Assembly (NCBI RefSeq): GCF_963667045.1
Contig: NZ_OY762934.1
Span: forward strand, 558,001 to 622,000
Direction: 5' to 3'
Source: an uncultured Cohaesibacter sp.
GTDB taxonomy: Bacteria; Pseudomonadota; Alphaproteobacteria; Rhizobiales; Cohaesibacteraceae
Length of the DNA: 64,000 bases
Below the pieces are notes generated by a model, which did not search any database, had not been told where the DNA came from, and saw only the letters and a program-made list of their open reading frames with translations. Positions 16,301-25,127 of the stretch are shown one piece after another. Made by a program: the position numbers and the translations under genes. The first letter of the stretch is position 1. Each line of letters opens with the position of its first letter.

Positions 16301-19000
16301 ATCATTCGCGGCGACACGGCTGGCGACATACGCCTCGAAGGCGCGGGCCATCAGCTCATGGACGCTCGCCCAATAGCCGCCGCCGCCGTACTCGGCGCTG
16401 TTCTTGCGGTATTCGCTAGGCTTGATCTTCAGGCGGGTGTTGCCCGCAGTCAGCCGCTCGATCTGCATCTGCGCGGCGATTGCCTTCTTGGTCGGGTTGC
16501 CCTGCTTGTCCACACTCTGGGCGTCCCGTTCCAGCTTGGCGACACGCACGGCGAGGTCCGCGTCATCAAAAAACATGGTGTTGACCAAGTGGGCGACCGA
16601 CGCCTCAAGGCTAACAGACGGGTCCATACCTTCCGCACGGGCGGCGCGGGTCGCCAGCGTTGCGCTGCTGTTCGGCTTGAGCTGGTCAAGTAGGTAGTGG
16701 TCGAGCGCGTGGCCCCATTCGTGCGCAAACGAGTTGGAACGACCTGGCATGTGGATCGTCTTCGTCTCCGGGTTATACGCGCCGAAGTACGCGCCGTTCT
16801 TGCGCTCAAGGGATACGTTGACGCGGCCCCCAAGGCTGATAGCGGTCGCCGGGATATTAAGCGAATGCGCCATCATCTGAAGGTTGTTAAACGCGTCGTT
16901 CATCTGGTCCACGCTGTCCACGATGGACGCGGGCCGCTTGGCGCTACGGGTGACGTCAAGGTCAAACTGGTTCTTCAACGACCGGGCCAGAACGTTGAGC
17001 TTTTGCTTTGGCGGGAGCAGAACACCCTGATCCGGATCAAGGCCAGCAGCCCGGAACGCGCCGGTAAACTTGGACGCGCCGGTGGAGTACGACACGTCCT
17101 CTGTCTGCGGCGTAAGCTTTCCCGTCGGTGCGCGGGACGCGTTGTCCGCGAACATGCCGTCCACGGCCCCAAAATCACCCTCGCCCGTATTCGTTTCATT
17201 TGTATCGAAAAGGGTTAACTGGCTACCATTTTCATTTGCAACGGCTTTTTTCTTACCTTCTGATTTTGTGATGTTATCCCCTACGCCTGCCCCCGAAATA
17301 CCCGCTTCATCCGGCCCTTCTTCAGGCTGACTTTTTTGGTATTCAAAATCAAATTCGCCCTGAGCTGGCGCTGCGCCTTCGGGCTGGGCAACCGGCTCTT
17401 GGGTGCCTTCGGCAGGGGCATCAGCCTGCAAAGTGTCGGGGCTGTCAGCGGGAACAGCTTGCACGTCAGGAACAGCAGGTTCAACAGGTAAATCATTCGC
17501 GGCCTCTCCGGCGGGTGCTTCGTTGTCGTAAAGGTCTTCAGCCATCTGCTGCGCGAACGCCGGGGGCTCAGTCCCCTCCGGTTCGGCCGCTGCTGCTGGC
17601 TGGGCTTTTGTCAGGGCGTCAACCGGCTCTCCGGCTACGCGAGCGCCAGCCCGGCGAGCCATGACAATGCCGGGGACTTCAACAGCCGCTCCGGGGACTT
17701 CTGCAACGCCTTCGAGCATGACCTCCGCAGGGGAGTTGATTTCGCCGGTGGAGGCGAGCTGCGCGGTCGCTTCACCGGCGGAACCGCCTGCGCCCTGTAC
17801 GACTGCTTCGGCCCCCGCCCCTGCGAGCTTTGCGCCGGTCTGACCCATGCGGGACGTAGCGCGGGCAACTGGCCCGGCCACCTTCCCGGCGAGGCCGCCG
17901 CTAATCATGTCAAAAACGCCGACGGACATGCCGCGTTTTGCTGCATAGTCGCGGGCCTGCGCCATGACCTCCGGGTTCTGGATCGCAGCGACGAGCGTGT
18001 CCCGATCTGCGGCGTAGCCCTTGTCTTCGAGGAAGCCGGTGATTGAGTTCAGAAATTCGGTTGCGCCGGAGGCAGCGCCCGCGCCTACCGCGCCACCCGC
18101 TACCGTCCCGACGCCGGGGACTGCGGAGCCCGCCATCGCGCCCAAGGCCGTGCCGCCCACGGTCGCGCCAATGGTCGGTAGGCTCTCCATGGCGACCTGT
18201 GTGACGACGCCGGGATTGGTCACGGCTTCGCCCAGCATGCTACCTGTTGCCTTGGCAACGTCCCACTTGCTGGCGTTCGGATCGTTCCACGTCTCTTTGA
18301 CCCGGTCGCCTGTGGTGAGGATGTTCTGCATGGCCGCTGCGTCGTCCGGGTGCTGCGGGTAACTCTCCGCCTCCGCTTTGTCCTTGAGATACGCGTCCAC
18401 GAATTCGTCCGGGTTCAGGATGCCGGAAGAAAGACCGATAACGTTTGCCGCTTGGTCCATCGTGTTGTTCTTGCCACGCCCCAGCGGGTTCAGGACGTAG
18501 CGATCAAGGAAGCCCATGTCCTTTGGATTGGGGGTGTTGATATTGCCGATAGTCTCGAACTCGTTGGCCCCGTCCACCTCTGCACCGAGGGCGCTAGACC
18601 GCTGTTCGGCGAACTGGACTGCTTCATCGATAGACCCAAAGCCGCGCAACTTCGCGCCGGTTTCCGGATCAAAGCCGCCATTCGCGGCGATGATATCCGC
18701 CGCCTCAGCATCCCCGACGATTTTGCCGCCGAACATGGTCGGGATGTTGGTGGGCATCCCGCCATTAATGCGGTCGTCCGTGATCGTAATGGTCCGCTCT
18801 GTGGAGACGCTGCCGTCCTCGTTGCCGACAATCGGGCGGCCCCCCTGTGTCGTGCCAAATACCGCGCCGGTGGAAGCGGGCATAGTCTTCTGGGAGTTCA
18901 CGTTGCCGACCAGCTCGAAACCGCCGAGCCCCGCGTCCGTAGGCGCAGGCGTCGGCGCAGCGGAGTTCACGTTGCCGATCAATTCAAATTCATTATCCAT
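13349..19000 (-). CDS. Giant internal/ejection protein, 1,883 aa, zincin-like domain, polyvalent architecture
   Basis: The largest gene in the window and the last of the late operon. The N-terminus has three copies of an FE-x-IGN-x-N motif (near residues 4, 27 and 145). A TITITD...NGGMPTNIPT...GKIV domain follows, of a type common in phage ejected proteins. Residues about 275-315 are a Gly/Ala-rich hydrophobic stretch that could cross a membrane. A Pro/Glu-rich linker leads to a metallopeptidase-like domain with HEWGH near residue 760 and HELMARAFEAYV further on, as in large polyvalent proteins (LPD1-like). The remaining 1,000 residues contain helical regions resembling other LPD domains. It is probably packaged and ejected with the genome, as the T7 gp15/gp16 proteins are; the enzymatic role is inferred. 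Confidence 0.75.
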   Translation of the reverse strand: MDNEFELIGNVNSAAPTPAPTDAGLGGFELVGNVNSQKTMPASTGAVFGTTQGGRPIVGNEDGSVSTERTITITDDRINGGMPTNIPTMFGGKIVGDAEAADIIAANGGFDPETGAKLRGFGSIDEAVQFAEQRSSALGAEVDGANEFETIGNINTPNPKDMGFLDRYVLNPLGRGKNNTMDQAANVIGLSSGILNPDEFVDAYLKDKAEAESYPQHPDDAAAMQNILTTGDRVKETWNDPNASKWDVAKATGSMLGEAVTNPGVVTQVAMESLPTIGATVGGTALGAMAGSAVPGVGTVAGGAVGAGAASGATEFLNSITGFLEDKGYAADRDTLVAAIQNPEVMAQARDYAAKRGMSVGVFDMISGGLAGKVAGPVARATSRMGQTGAKLAGAGAEAVVQGAGGSAGEATAQLASTGEINSPAEVMLEGVAEVPGAAVEVPGIVMARRAGARVAGEPVDALTKAQPAAAAEPEGTEPPAFAQQMAEDLYDNEAPAGEAANDLPVEPAVPDVQAVPADSPDTLQADAPAEGTQEPVAQPEGAAPAQGEFDFEYQKSQPEEGPDEAGISGAGVGDNITKSEGKKKAVANENGSQLTLFDTNETNTGEGDFGAVDGMFADNASRAPTGKLTPQTEDVSYSTGASKFTGAFRAAGLDPDQGVLLPPKQKLNVLARSLKNQFDLDVTRSAKRPASIVDSVDQMNDAFNNLQMMAHSLNIPATAISLGGRVNVSLERKNGAYFGAYNPETKTIHMPGRSNSFAHEWGHALDHYLLDQLKPNSSATLATRAARAEGMDPSVSLEASVAHLVNTMFFDDADLAVRVAKLERDAQSVDKQGNPTKKAIAAQMQIERLTAGNTRLKIKPSEYRKNSAEYGGGGYWASVHELMARAFEAYVASRVAANDGDNAFITKGEKAYLSDADTRLAKTFPKAADRLRIFAAFDDIFDLMRNQQLFGSDAAAKAPDARDLLAPQNWNKLATLRGEQGFAAQLKTEAQRIINMGKNLADGKRPTAKGALMSTAAYLQSVGVPTDRDGLRESMRRIADVSRFLAYSSRGMLKAINKRQPKDAQPFLDHIFSKIMSDPGTGKQNQGVTFEEAREREALKVANRMSSTLLNHGFRESLSTEDADIIRSLMINEKPGKTPTPDHIAVAAELRRIYDDAYRAATEAGIDVGYVEDKGYLPRSIVRARVQQNVEAFVRDAIKVYETVFENFRGDLDADAAVKLARQFEFENPALTALTKAVRKAQKDLKKAKTPQEEAAAEADIKKAQEDLLDELKPAYANRAARDWAGRILIGDSSTYDSHGPSTNFTKPRTLPPEADAMLKDWYDTDVLHSTLNYAHDVYSRVAYQERFGKSGSEVKRLRDVIKRPDVQHRIKANPNKYNADTAQGRLNILNDLANPKTDNILEMALWEAQEFGANGEDVQHARGYVQDVTGRKDQSLVNHFMSRFAAGVYLYTYIKLLPRAAVTALTEPMTFYMRTGEFKTSMKVMHAYMQEAFREAKDTQERAAIARQIGLVATPLHDVVLMNRVNGDFGHVGVGNSILAKFFRANGLAQLTNAQRRAVFVGAHFWLHDLAVRHEKATGADKEIIENHFRDQGIPEHQMEDMIAWARSKDGLPSLADWETREGRVYADAISRFIDQTIQNPRRVDKPMMAASPVGRSMYALTAFLYTFFRNVHLYNMNVAKMKYETGIKHGESRKQAGMRAAGHVGRTLALGFAQLYAAQFAIAVAREAAFSSEQWDKHKKDKDQISWLAKLTLTRTGVFGPFDPLYNAYTGLKYERDLTSMWAGPGLTTAFADIQNIINGSPWGPRNSASTNTAEHTAMKSVYRLAMVPALNIGLSALETSGPASWLARYAAMVYGSSYSAASGFADATVGERGAKTAPR

Positions 19001-20585
19001 AGAGGCGTCCGTTCGCGATCATGTCTGCAAGGGAGTTGTTCTGCGACCGCGCGGGCATGAGAGCCGCGAGTATCGCTTCGTATGGGTTGCCCGCCGCCTG
19101 CGGCGCTACGGCCTGCATTTGTGCCCCCGGAATACCGGCCCGCGTGAGTTCCGGGTTGGCATCAAGCCGAGGCATCCGGCGGGTTGCCGCCTGCATCCGG
19201 GCGGACTGCTGTGCCCGCGCCATCTCAAGCATTTGGGCCTCCTGCTGGGCGGCCTCGTTCGCGGCTGCGCCGTTGTTCACCATAGCGCCAGCAAACCCAG
19301 CGAGGGCGCTTGCAATGTTCGTCCCTCGCGACGTCCCCGCGCTAGTGCCGTCCCCCGCGCCAGCGTTCCCGCCTGTGAACAATTGCCGGAGCTGATCCAT
19401 TACGCCCGGAGCGCCGGGAGCCGACTGGGGTATCTGGGCCATCTGGGCGGCGTCCGGCTGGACCGGAGTGACCGGCGCGTCCCGGACGTAAACCGGCGGA
19501 TCGAGCGGCAAAAGACCTGCCTGCGCCTGCTCCATTGGGACTGGCTGGGGCTGGGGCTGTTGGATCGCAGCGAGCCCGTCCATAATGGTCATGCCGGTTA
19601 GCGGCTGCTCCTGCGCGTAGAGCTGTGGGAGCTGGCCGGACAGCCCTGCGGCCATGGCCTGCTCCATCGCCGGGGTGTAGGTGCCGCCCTGCCGGGCGTA
19701 GTTCCACGCCATGCCGCCGCCGGGTGGGGGTGTCCTGAACTCGTCAAGATGAATGCCGCCGCCGTTCATCTCCATGCCGACACCGCCGAACTTCTTAGCC
19801 GCCCAATACTGGCCGATGGGCGCGAGTGCGTCCCCGCGAACCTGCGCCCCGTCCGGTGTGAAGACGCGGACGTCGGCGGCCCGGCCATTGTTGTGCCGGA
19901 CGGACCCGGTGCGATTTGGCCCGGTGGACGGCTGTCCGCCGGAATAAACCTCAACACGGGAGCCCGGCCCATAGACGTCAACCGCCGCCTGCTCAAGCTG
20001 TAGCTTCAGGCCGTCGGTGATCGGCAGATTTCGGATAGCGCCCTGATTGGCGTAGGAAACCTCACCGCGCAACTTTTCGCGCGGAGCGTCCTGCGGGAGT
20101 GTATCCATCGTGCGCGGCTGCCCCGCCGGGAGATTTCCGGCGCGGGGTGTCCTCCCTGCGTAATCAGGCGAAAACCGCTGGCGTCCTACCGCCCTCCCGT
20201 CCTCCTGAGCGAACCGCGTCCCCCTGCGTCCTGTTACGTCCCGGTTCTGAAAGAAGAAGGCGTCAGGAACGACGCGCTCCGCCCGACCGGTCAAGACTTC
20301 GCCCGCATATTTGGCCATGTCCTGCCGCCAGTTGGCCGGGGCCGCCGGGAGGCTATCCACGGAGCCGAAGCGTTTGACCGGCTCGAACTGATAGACCCGG
20401 TTGCCCGTCTTCTTGGAGACGTGGCTCTGGCTGACAACACCCCGGACGGTGTTGGGGAAGTCCGGGGACGCCAGCCGATTGAGGATCACGTCCACCACCG
20501 CCCGGCCCGCCTCCGGTCCATCGACGGAAGACTCGGCGTGAGAGATGCGGGCAATGAGGTCATAGTCGTCATTGCTTAAAGACAT
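18993..20585 (-). CDS. Virion-associated cell wall hydrolase: SleB-like plus M15-like peptidase domain
   Basis: I choose the ATG at 20585 (MSLSNDDYDLIARISHAES), which follows the upstream stop by five bases; the longer frame lacks phage-like sequence. The 530-residue protein opens with a SleB/cell-wall-hydrolase domain (about 1-120: ARISHAES with catalytic Glu, AGRAVVDVILNRL, FQNRD). A second domain (about 230-350) has RHNNGRAADV and GGIHLDEF, the paired His/Asp and His ligands of zinc DD-peptidases. The rest is Gln/Ala/Pro-rich. It likely degrades peptidoglycan locally during genome entry. It overlaps the giant ejection protein gene by 8 bp. Confidence 0.75.
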   Translation of the reverse strand: MSLSNDDYDLIARISHAESSVDGPEAGRAVVDVILNRLASPDFPNTVRGVVSQSHVSKKTGNRVYQFEPVKRFGSVDSLPAAPANWRQDMAKYAGEVLTGRAERVVPDAFFFQNRDVTGRRGTRFAQEDGRAVGRQRFSPDYAGRTPRAGNLPAGQPRTMDTLPQDAPREKLRGEVSYANQGAIRNLPITDGLKLQLEQAAVDVYGPGSRVEVYSGGQPSTGPNRTGSVRHNNGRAADVRVFTPDGAQVRGDALAPIGQYWAAKKFGGVGMEMNGGGIHLDEFRTPPPGGGMAWNYARQGGTYTPAMEQAMAAGLSGQLPQLYAQEQPLTGMTIMDGLAAIQQPQPQPVPMEQAQAGLLPLDPPVYVRDAPVTPVQPDAAQMAQIPQSAPGAPGVMDQLRQLFTGGNAGAGDGTSAGTSRGTNIASALAGFAGAMVNNGAAANEAAQQEAQMLEMARAQQSARMQAATRRMPRLDANPELTRAGIPGAQMQAVAPQAAGNPYEAILAALMPARSQNNSLADMIANGRLYG

Positions 20586-20589
20586 GGCA

Positions 20590-21663
20590 TTAGCCCCCGT
20601 ATGGATAGAGCTGGCCAGAACGAACAACGAAAGTGCTGCCGTTCTTAGCCCGTAGGATATCGCCCTCATTTGCGTTAGCCGGTGCCGGGCCTGCCGGAGC
20701 CGCTTGCTGGGCTGGGGCCGCCTGCTGCGTGGGCGCACGCTGCGCGGGCGCACGCTGCTGCCCCCGGAGAGTGACCGTCCTGTCGAACGGCAGCCAAGTA
20801 TCATGGACGTCGCGCTGGATATCGAAGTCCTGTAGTGTGTCATAAACGGCCCGCTCCATGCTCCGGGTCTGCTGGTAGCGTTCGGTCACGCGGTTGCGCA
20901 GGGCCTGCTGCAACTGAGGGTCGATGCTGTCGAACTTGCCCTCGAACTGCTGGTCGAGCCGGGCATTGATCTCGTCCCAAAGGGCCTGCGTGTCCTTGAG
21001 GTCCGCTGCGATGGGAGCGCCGTTGTTCGGGTATGGGTTGTCCACCCGGTAACGGTTCATTTCCTCGTTGCTCGCGTTCCGGGACTGCTGGATGGTGAAG
21101 TTGTTCTGGTTCTTCATGTCCTGAAGCCGGAGGGCATTGGCCAGCTCCGCCGAACTCTGGGCCTGCTCGGACTGCTGCTTGATCCGCTGGGCCTCGATTG
21201 CGCTCTGGTTGTTGCCGGTAGCAACAGCCTGCGCGTTGGCCAGCGCGTCGGTGACGCCGGGCTTGGTGTTCTGGTACGGCGTCCCGGTTGCCATCAGGAC
21301 GTTGGCGAGCTGGTTGTCATCAAAGGTGCCCGGATTGACGAACGTCGTCGCACCGGTTGCGAACTTCGGCCCGTACTGAAGGCCCTCCGGGACGCCGGAA
21401 AGGTAGCCCATCATGCGGGACCGGTTCGCCGGGTCGTTGAGGTCCGCGCCGCTAGTTAGCAGCGAGCGCAGATTGTTCTGGGCTGCCGCCTGCGTCTGCA
21501 TAGTCGAAAGCTGCTGCTGCTTGATAGCGGTCTCCGCCATGATCTGGTCGCGCTGCTTTGCGGCCAGATCGGCGTTGATGCGGGCCTGCGGGTTCGGAGC
21601 CAGCGCATGCGCCAAGGTGTTGAAGCCCTGAGCAAAGCCGGGATTGCGAATTGTGTTATACAT
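20590..21663 (-). CDS. Putative internal virion protein, 357 aa
   Basis: A Gln/Ala/Asn-rich, mostly helical protein. It starts MYNTIRNPGFAQGFNTLA and has repeated Q-rich coiled segments (residues 30-75 and 155-200) and an AQ-rich, low-complexity tail with APTQQAAPAQQ-type runs. The C-terminal 25 residues (GDILRAKNGSTFVVRSGQLYPYGG) look like a small beta unit. No membrane segment. Position between the 209-aa protein and the cell wall hydrolase in the late operon points to an internal or ejection component; sequence alone does not identify it. Confidence 0.55.
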   Translation of the reverse strand: MYNTIRNPGFAQGFNTLAHALAPNPQARINADLAAKQRDQIMAETAIKQQQLSTMQTQAAAQNNLRSLLTSGADLNDPANRSRMMGYLSGVPEGLQYGPKFATGATTFVNPGTFDDNQLANVLMATGTPYQNTKPGVTDALANAQAVATGNNQSAIEAQRIKQQSEQAQSSAELANALRLQDMKNQNNFTIQQSRNASNEEMNRYRVDNPYPNNGAPIAADLKDTQALWDEINARLDQQFEGKFDSIDPQLQQALRNRVTERYQQTRSMERAVYDTLQDFDIQRDVHDTWLPFDRTVTLRGQQRAPAQRAPTQQAAPAQQAAPAGPAPANANEGDILRAKNGSTFVVRSGQLYPYGG

Positions 21664-21667
21664 GCTG

Positions 21668-22297
21668 TTACCCTGCGAAGCTGGAAACGAGACCGCCGGT
21701 CCCGGAAAGAATGTCCGCGAACGTGGTGTTAGGAGGCGAGACCACCGCCGGGGAGATGCTCTGCTCTTGGTTGGAGACAGACAAAGACCCGCGCCGGATG
21801 CCGTTGAGCGTCGTCAGAAGACCGGCGCTGTCGTTGAGCGCGATGCCGCGCGACTGGCCCGTCGTCCCATACGCGTTGAGCTTGGCGAGGGCCTGCACGC
21901 GTTTCCGCGTTTCCTCTGCCGCGCTATTGGCCTGAGACGCGATCTCGTCCGTGATCGTCTTGTTCGAGAATTTCTGCCCGGACAGCATGGCCCCGTACTG
22001 GTCCGACTTCGGAGCCTCGTTGTTGAAGTAGTCAACAAAGCTCTGCGCGTCGGCCTGCTGGGTCTGGTCGTAGTTTTCCCGATTCAGGGCCGTCTGGGTG
22101 TCATCAAAGTACCCCTGCGCCTGTTCTTCAAACTGCTTCTGCCGCTCGATCTCACTTTCGCGGGCACGCTTCGAGATATCATAGGCGTCCCGGCGGGCTT
22201 TGTTCTGGGCGCCCACGTAGGACTGCTGCGCCATGCCTTGCGCCGCACCGGCTGCGAGGGACATGGCCCCGCCGATAATTGCAAACGGATCACACAT
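21668..22297 (-). CDS. Putative internal virion protein, 209 aa
   Basis: The protein begins MCDPFAIIGGAMSLAAGAAQG, a short hydrophobic Gly/Ala stretch, followed by a long charged coiled coil (about 30-75) and a helical region with QANSAAEETRKRVQALAKL. This N-terminal pattern is common in small internal virion proteins of T7-like podoviruses (gp14-type). It sits four bases before the 357-aa gene and behind a similar 211-aa gene, so the three are probably co-assembled in the virion core. Family assignment is tentative. Confidence 0.6.
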   Translation of the reverse strand: MCDPFAIIGGAMSLAAGAAQGMAQQSYVGAQNKARRDAYDISKRARESEIERQKQFEEQAQGYFDDTQTALNRENYDQTQQADAQSFVDYFNNEAPKSDQYGAMLSGQKFSNKTITDEIASQANSAAEETRKRVQALAKLNAYGTTGQSRGIALNDSAGLLTTLNGIRRGSLSVSNQEQSISPAVVSPPNTTFADILSGTGGLVSSFAG

Positions 22298-22300
22298 GGA

Positions 22301-22936
22301 TTAGCCCCCCGTCACGTTGCGTGTGTTGTTCGTGGTGCCGCTGCCGAAATAGGTGTTCGCCACGTTGCTGTTGTTGCTGGCCGTCATGTAGTTGCCGATG
22401 CCCGACGCAAAGCCCGCGAAGATATCGCCGAGGGGGCTGTAGGACGGCTGTGCGGTAAAGAGGTTCTGGGACCGGGACAACGCCTCGTTGGACGCCTGTG
22501 TCGCGTCACCGGTTGCGTTGAGCTGCGAGACAAGCGCAGACTTTTCGTTGGCTACGCGGGACTGCTGCTCCGCAACCGCGTTGTTGGCCTGAGACAGGAT
22601 CGAGGCCCGCTGGTCGTCATACTTCTGTGTCAGCTCGGCCTGCTTGTCGGCGGCCATGGACGAGTTGAGCGTCCCGGAGCGGGCCAGCGCGAAGGTCAAG
22701 TCCTTGCGGGCGGCCTCATACTGGTCATCGACTTGGGGGTTGTAATAGTCCAGATAGGACGACCGGGTGCCGTTATAGAAGTCGTCGTTAAACTGGGAAA
22801 AGTTACTGTTGATACTCTCGGTGCCCTGCTGGATGCGAGCTTGGCGCTCTTCCTCCCGCTGGCGTGCGTCCTCGGCTTCCTGAAGCTGCTGACGCTGGAT
22901 GGAGTTGTCAACCTTGGGGGCTGAAAACAAGCACAT
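22301..22936 (-). CDS. Putative internal virion protein, 211 aa
   Basis: Start at ATG 22936 gives MCLFSAPKVDNSIQRQQLQ; a GTG two codons upstream is possible and has the better spaced AAAGG. Residues 10-45 are a Gln/Glu/Arg coiled coil and 120-165 another Ala/Gln-rich helix. The C-terminus is Asn/Gly/Thr-rich. Composition and position mirror the next gene (21668-22297), and both begin with Met-Cys, so they may be paralogous internal proteins. Function not otherwise recognisable. Confidence 0.55.
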   Translation of the reverse strand: MCLFSAPKVDNSIQRQQLQEAEDARQREEERQARIQQGTESINSNFSQFNDDFYNGTRSSYLDYYNPQVDDQYEAARKDLTFALARSGTLNSSMAADKQAELTQKYDDQRASILSQANNAVAEQQSRVANEKSALVSQLNATGDATQASNEALSRSQNLFTAQPSYSPLGDIFAGFASGIGNYMTASNNSNVANTYFGSGTTNNTRNVTGG

Positions 22937-23023
22937 GCGCACGAATGCCTTTTATCCGACTTGCCGGAGAAACAGCCGCAGACGCGGGGCGGTGCTTCTT
23001 GTGGCGGCGGATTGAAAAGCGGA

Positions 23024-23530
23024 TCAGGCTAGGCCCTCGATCAGCTTTTCAGCTTTGGTGCGCGTCCATGTGTATAACGTATAGTTTTGCCCCCTTTTCC
23101 CCCAATTTGCAAGGGTTTCGCCACCGGTTGCGCCAAGGTACTCAAGCCACGCTCTGGCGTCCGTATGACTATCAAGGGACATTGCGTCAACGCGGATCGC
23201 GCCGGTCTTGTAAATCGCCGGCATTAGGACCGACCGAATGGTCCGTGTCACCGACAAGACGACGTGTTTCCAGTCGTCCGTCCCGAAGGCGAAGGCCGAC
23301 CAGACGCGGGGCCACCGGGGGTAAGCGCCGAACACCGCAGCGGGACGCCCGTCAACGTATGCAACCCAGTAGAAGCCGGAGCCGACGACGTCGCGGGCCA
23401 CCTCGTTCGCGTCCTCGCCATATCGGGTGGCGTAGATTTCCTCGCGGTCCCGCACCCGCATATGCTTGGCGATTTCGAGGACGTCGAAAAATGGTGCCTT
23501 CCGGACTATGGTGACTTTACGCTTGCGCAC
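23024..23530 (-). CDS. T7 gp13-like internal/assembly protein (GNAT-like fold, DUF2833 type)
   Basis: The 168-residue protein opens with a basic MRKRKVTIVRKA segment and shows HMRVRDREEIYATRYG, GFYWVAYVDGRPAAVFGAYP and RVDAMSLDSHTDARAWLEYLGA, the acetyltransferase-like arrangement of T7 gp13 and its relatives (strand with pyrophosphate loop, then a closing helix). Gp13-type proteins help form infectious particles. It lies between the tail protein and the internal proteins, the same relative place as in T7-type genomes. Confidence 0.7.
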   Translation of the reverse strand: MRKRKVTIVRKAPFFDVLEIAKHMRVRDREEIYATRYGEDANEVARDVVGSGFYWVAYVDGRPAAVFGAYPRWPRVWSAFAFGTDDWKHVVLSVTRTIRSVLMPAIYKTGAIRVDAMSLDSHTDARAWLEYLGATGGETLANWGKRGQNYTLYTWTRTKAEKLIEGLA

Positions 23531-23564
23531 TGTGGCCCGCCTTCCTATTCAACTTATCAACAGT

Positions 23565-25118
23565 TTAGCTGCTTTCGCCGGACGAGTAATGGACCGCGAC
23601 CGAGGACAGCTTGTTTTCCCCAGCCGGGTTGGCCGCCCCGGAACGAAACCGGATCGCCATGTGCGTTGAGCGCATGTCAATCGGGACACGGGCCTGCTGG
23701 TGCGTGGCGTGGTCAATCGTGGCGATATGCGTCCAGTTGACGTCTTCCGGCGTCGTGGCGTCGAGGCTGACGTCGATGTGCCATTCCCCGGTTGCTGAAA
23801 CGTCGATGCCCTCCCAGTCCTTGCTTGTCGCCGGGGTTCCCGTATGGATGAACGGCGTTGTCGCGACTGCCGAGAATTCGTCCTGGCTATCGTCCGGGTA
23901 CTGCGTCGCGCTGTAGCTTGGGAATGGCTTGGCGTCTGTATCGGGCGCAGTGAGTGCTCCGCCAAATGTTGTCCCCGCGCTGTCCACCGGGGATGGGCCA
24001 TAAACGAAGATGCGGTCATCGTCAGACCGTAGCACAATATACCCCCCGCGAACGGCAACGTCCCGCACCTCGAATGGCAGCTCGAAAGTGCTCCAAGCGT
24101 TGATCTTCGCCGTTGGGTAAGACGACAAGATATAGGCGGTGCGCCCCCAGATCATCCAAAAGTTACCCGTGTTCGGGTCGATCAGCGCCCGGATGCGGCT
24201 GGCCTGTTCCGGGGTGAGAGACTTCAGCCGTTCCCTGATCCACGGGTCAATCGCCGAACCGACGTCGTTCAGGGACGCCGAGTTCGAGCTGTCGCGCGAC
24301 CGCAAGGAGCGGATGCCGTTGCGGGCAAGAAACAGGATATCGCCGGTCCCGTAACGGGCAAGCGCACGCGGCCCCACAAGGCCGATGTTGTGAACGGCCT
24401 GCCGGTAGCGGTTCAGCGTCGGGTCTGGGTCAAGATACCAGAATTGCACAGAGTTCTCGCCGAACAGTGCGACTTGGTCATAATAGGGTTCGCAGGCCAT
24501 CAGTGAAAACGCCCCGGCGGTCTGCGCGTCCAGACTTAGGACGCCAGCGCCCACTCCGGTTTCTGCGTTCCACTCTGTCGCGTCCCCGATAGCCGAGAAA
24601 CGTAGGTTCGACGTCCGGGACGAAGCGTAGAGCTTGGACCCGAACGGCAGAAAATGGGACAACACCTCTCCCGTCGGCAAAGTGGTGATAAGCGCGTCGT
24701 TCCAGTGCGCAAAGTTCGCGATTGGGCGACCCGCCGCGTCATATTGGAGGATGTTCGCGAACGGGATGCCGTTGAAGTAGGTCGCCTGCCCAAGCGAGAC
24801 GCGTTCCGCCCCAGCCACAAGCCCCGTCCCAGCAATCACGTCAACAGCAAGCAGGCCGTTGCCCTTGACGACCGGGGTCTCGTCGTCCTGCAAACGATAG
24901 GTCCGCAGGACGCCGGACGCGTCAAAGCGCAGGCCGACAGTGTTGGCCAGTTCGTCGGTCAGCGTAAGGTAGTGCGCGAAGGACTGGCGCTTCACGATCT
25001 CGCCGCCGGACGTTACGACGGCATTTTTCAGCTCGCGCAAAGACCCTTGGTCCGCGTCCATCGCGCTCTTGCGAACGTCAACACCCTTGGAAAAGTTCTC
25101 AATCAGGAAATATCCCAA
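23565..25118 (-). CDS. P22 gp10-like tail hub / packaged-DNA stabilisation protein
   Basis: The 517-residue protein is beta-rich throughout, starting MGYFLIENFSKGVDVRKSA. The middle has YYDQVALFGENSVQFWYLDPDP, FLARNGIRSLRSRDSS and WMIWGRTAYILSSY, blocks typical of P22 gp10-like proteins that close the portal channel below the head-tail adaptor. The last 110 residues look like an extra beta-sandwich (DWEGIDVSATGEWHIDVSLD), perhaps a carbohydrate-binding or fibre-contact domain. The gene follows the fibre and chaperone genes in the late operon. Confidence 0.7.
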   Translation of the reverse strand: MGYFLIENFSKGVDVRKSAMDADQGSLRELKNAVVTSGGEIVKRQSFAHYLTLTDELANTVGLRFDASGVLRTYRLQDDETPVVKGNGLLAVDVIAGTGLVAGAERVSLGQATYFNGIPFANILQYDAAGRPIANFAHWNDALITTLPTGEVLSHFLPFGSKLYASSRTSNLRFSAIGDATEWNAETGVGAGVLSLDAQTAGAFSLMACEPYYDQVALFGENSVQFWYLDPDPTLNRYRQAVHNIGLVGPRALARYGTGDILFLARNGIRSLRSRDSSNSASLNDVGSAIDPWIRERLKSLTPEQASRIRALIDPNTGNFWMIWGRTAYILSSYPTAKINAWSTFELPFEVRDVAVRGGYIVLRSDDDRIFVYGPSPVDSAGTTFGGALTAPDTDAKPFPSYSATQYPDDSQDEFSAVATTPFIHTGTPATSKDWEGIDVSATGEWHIDVSLDATTPEDVNWTHIATIDHATHQQARVPIDMRSTHMAIRFRSGAANPAGENKLSSVAVHYSSGESS

Positions 25119-25127
25119 AGCACCCCC

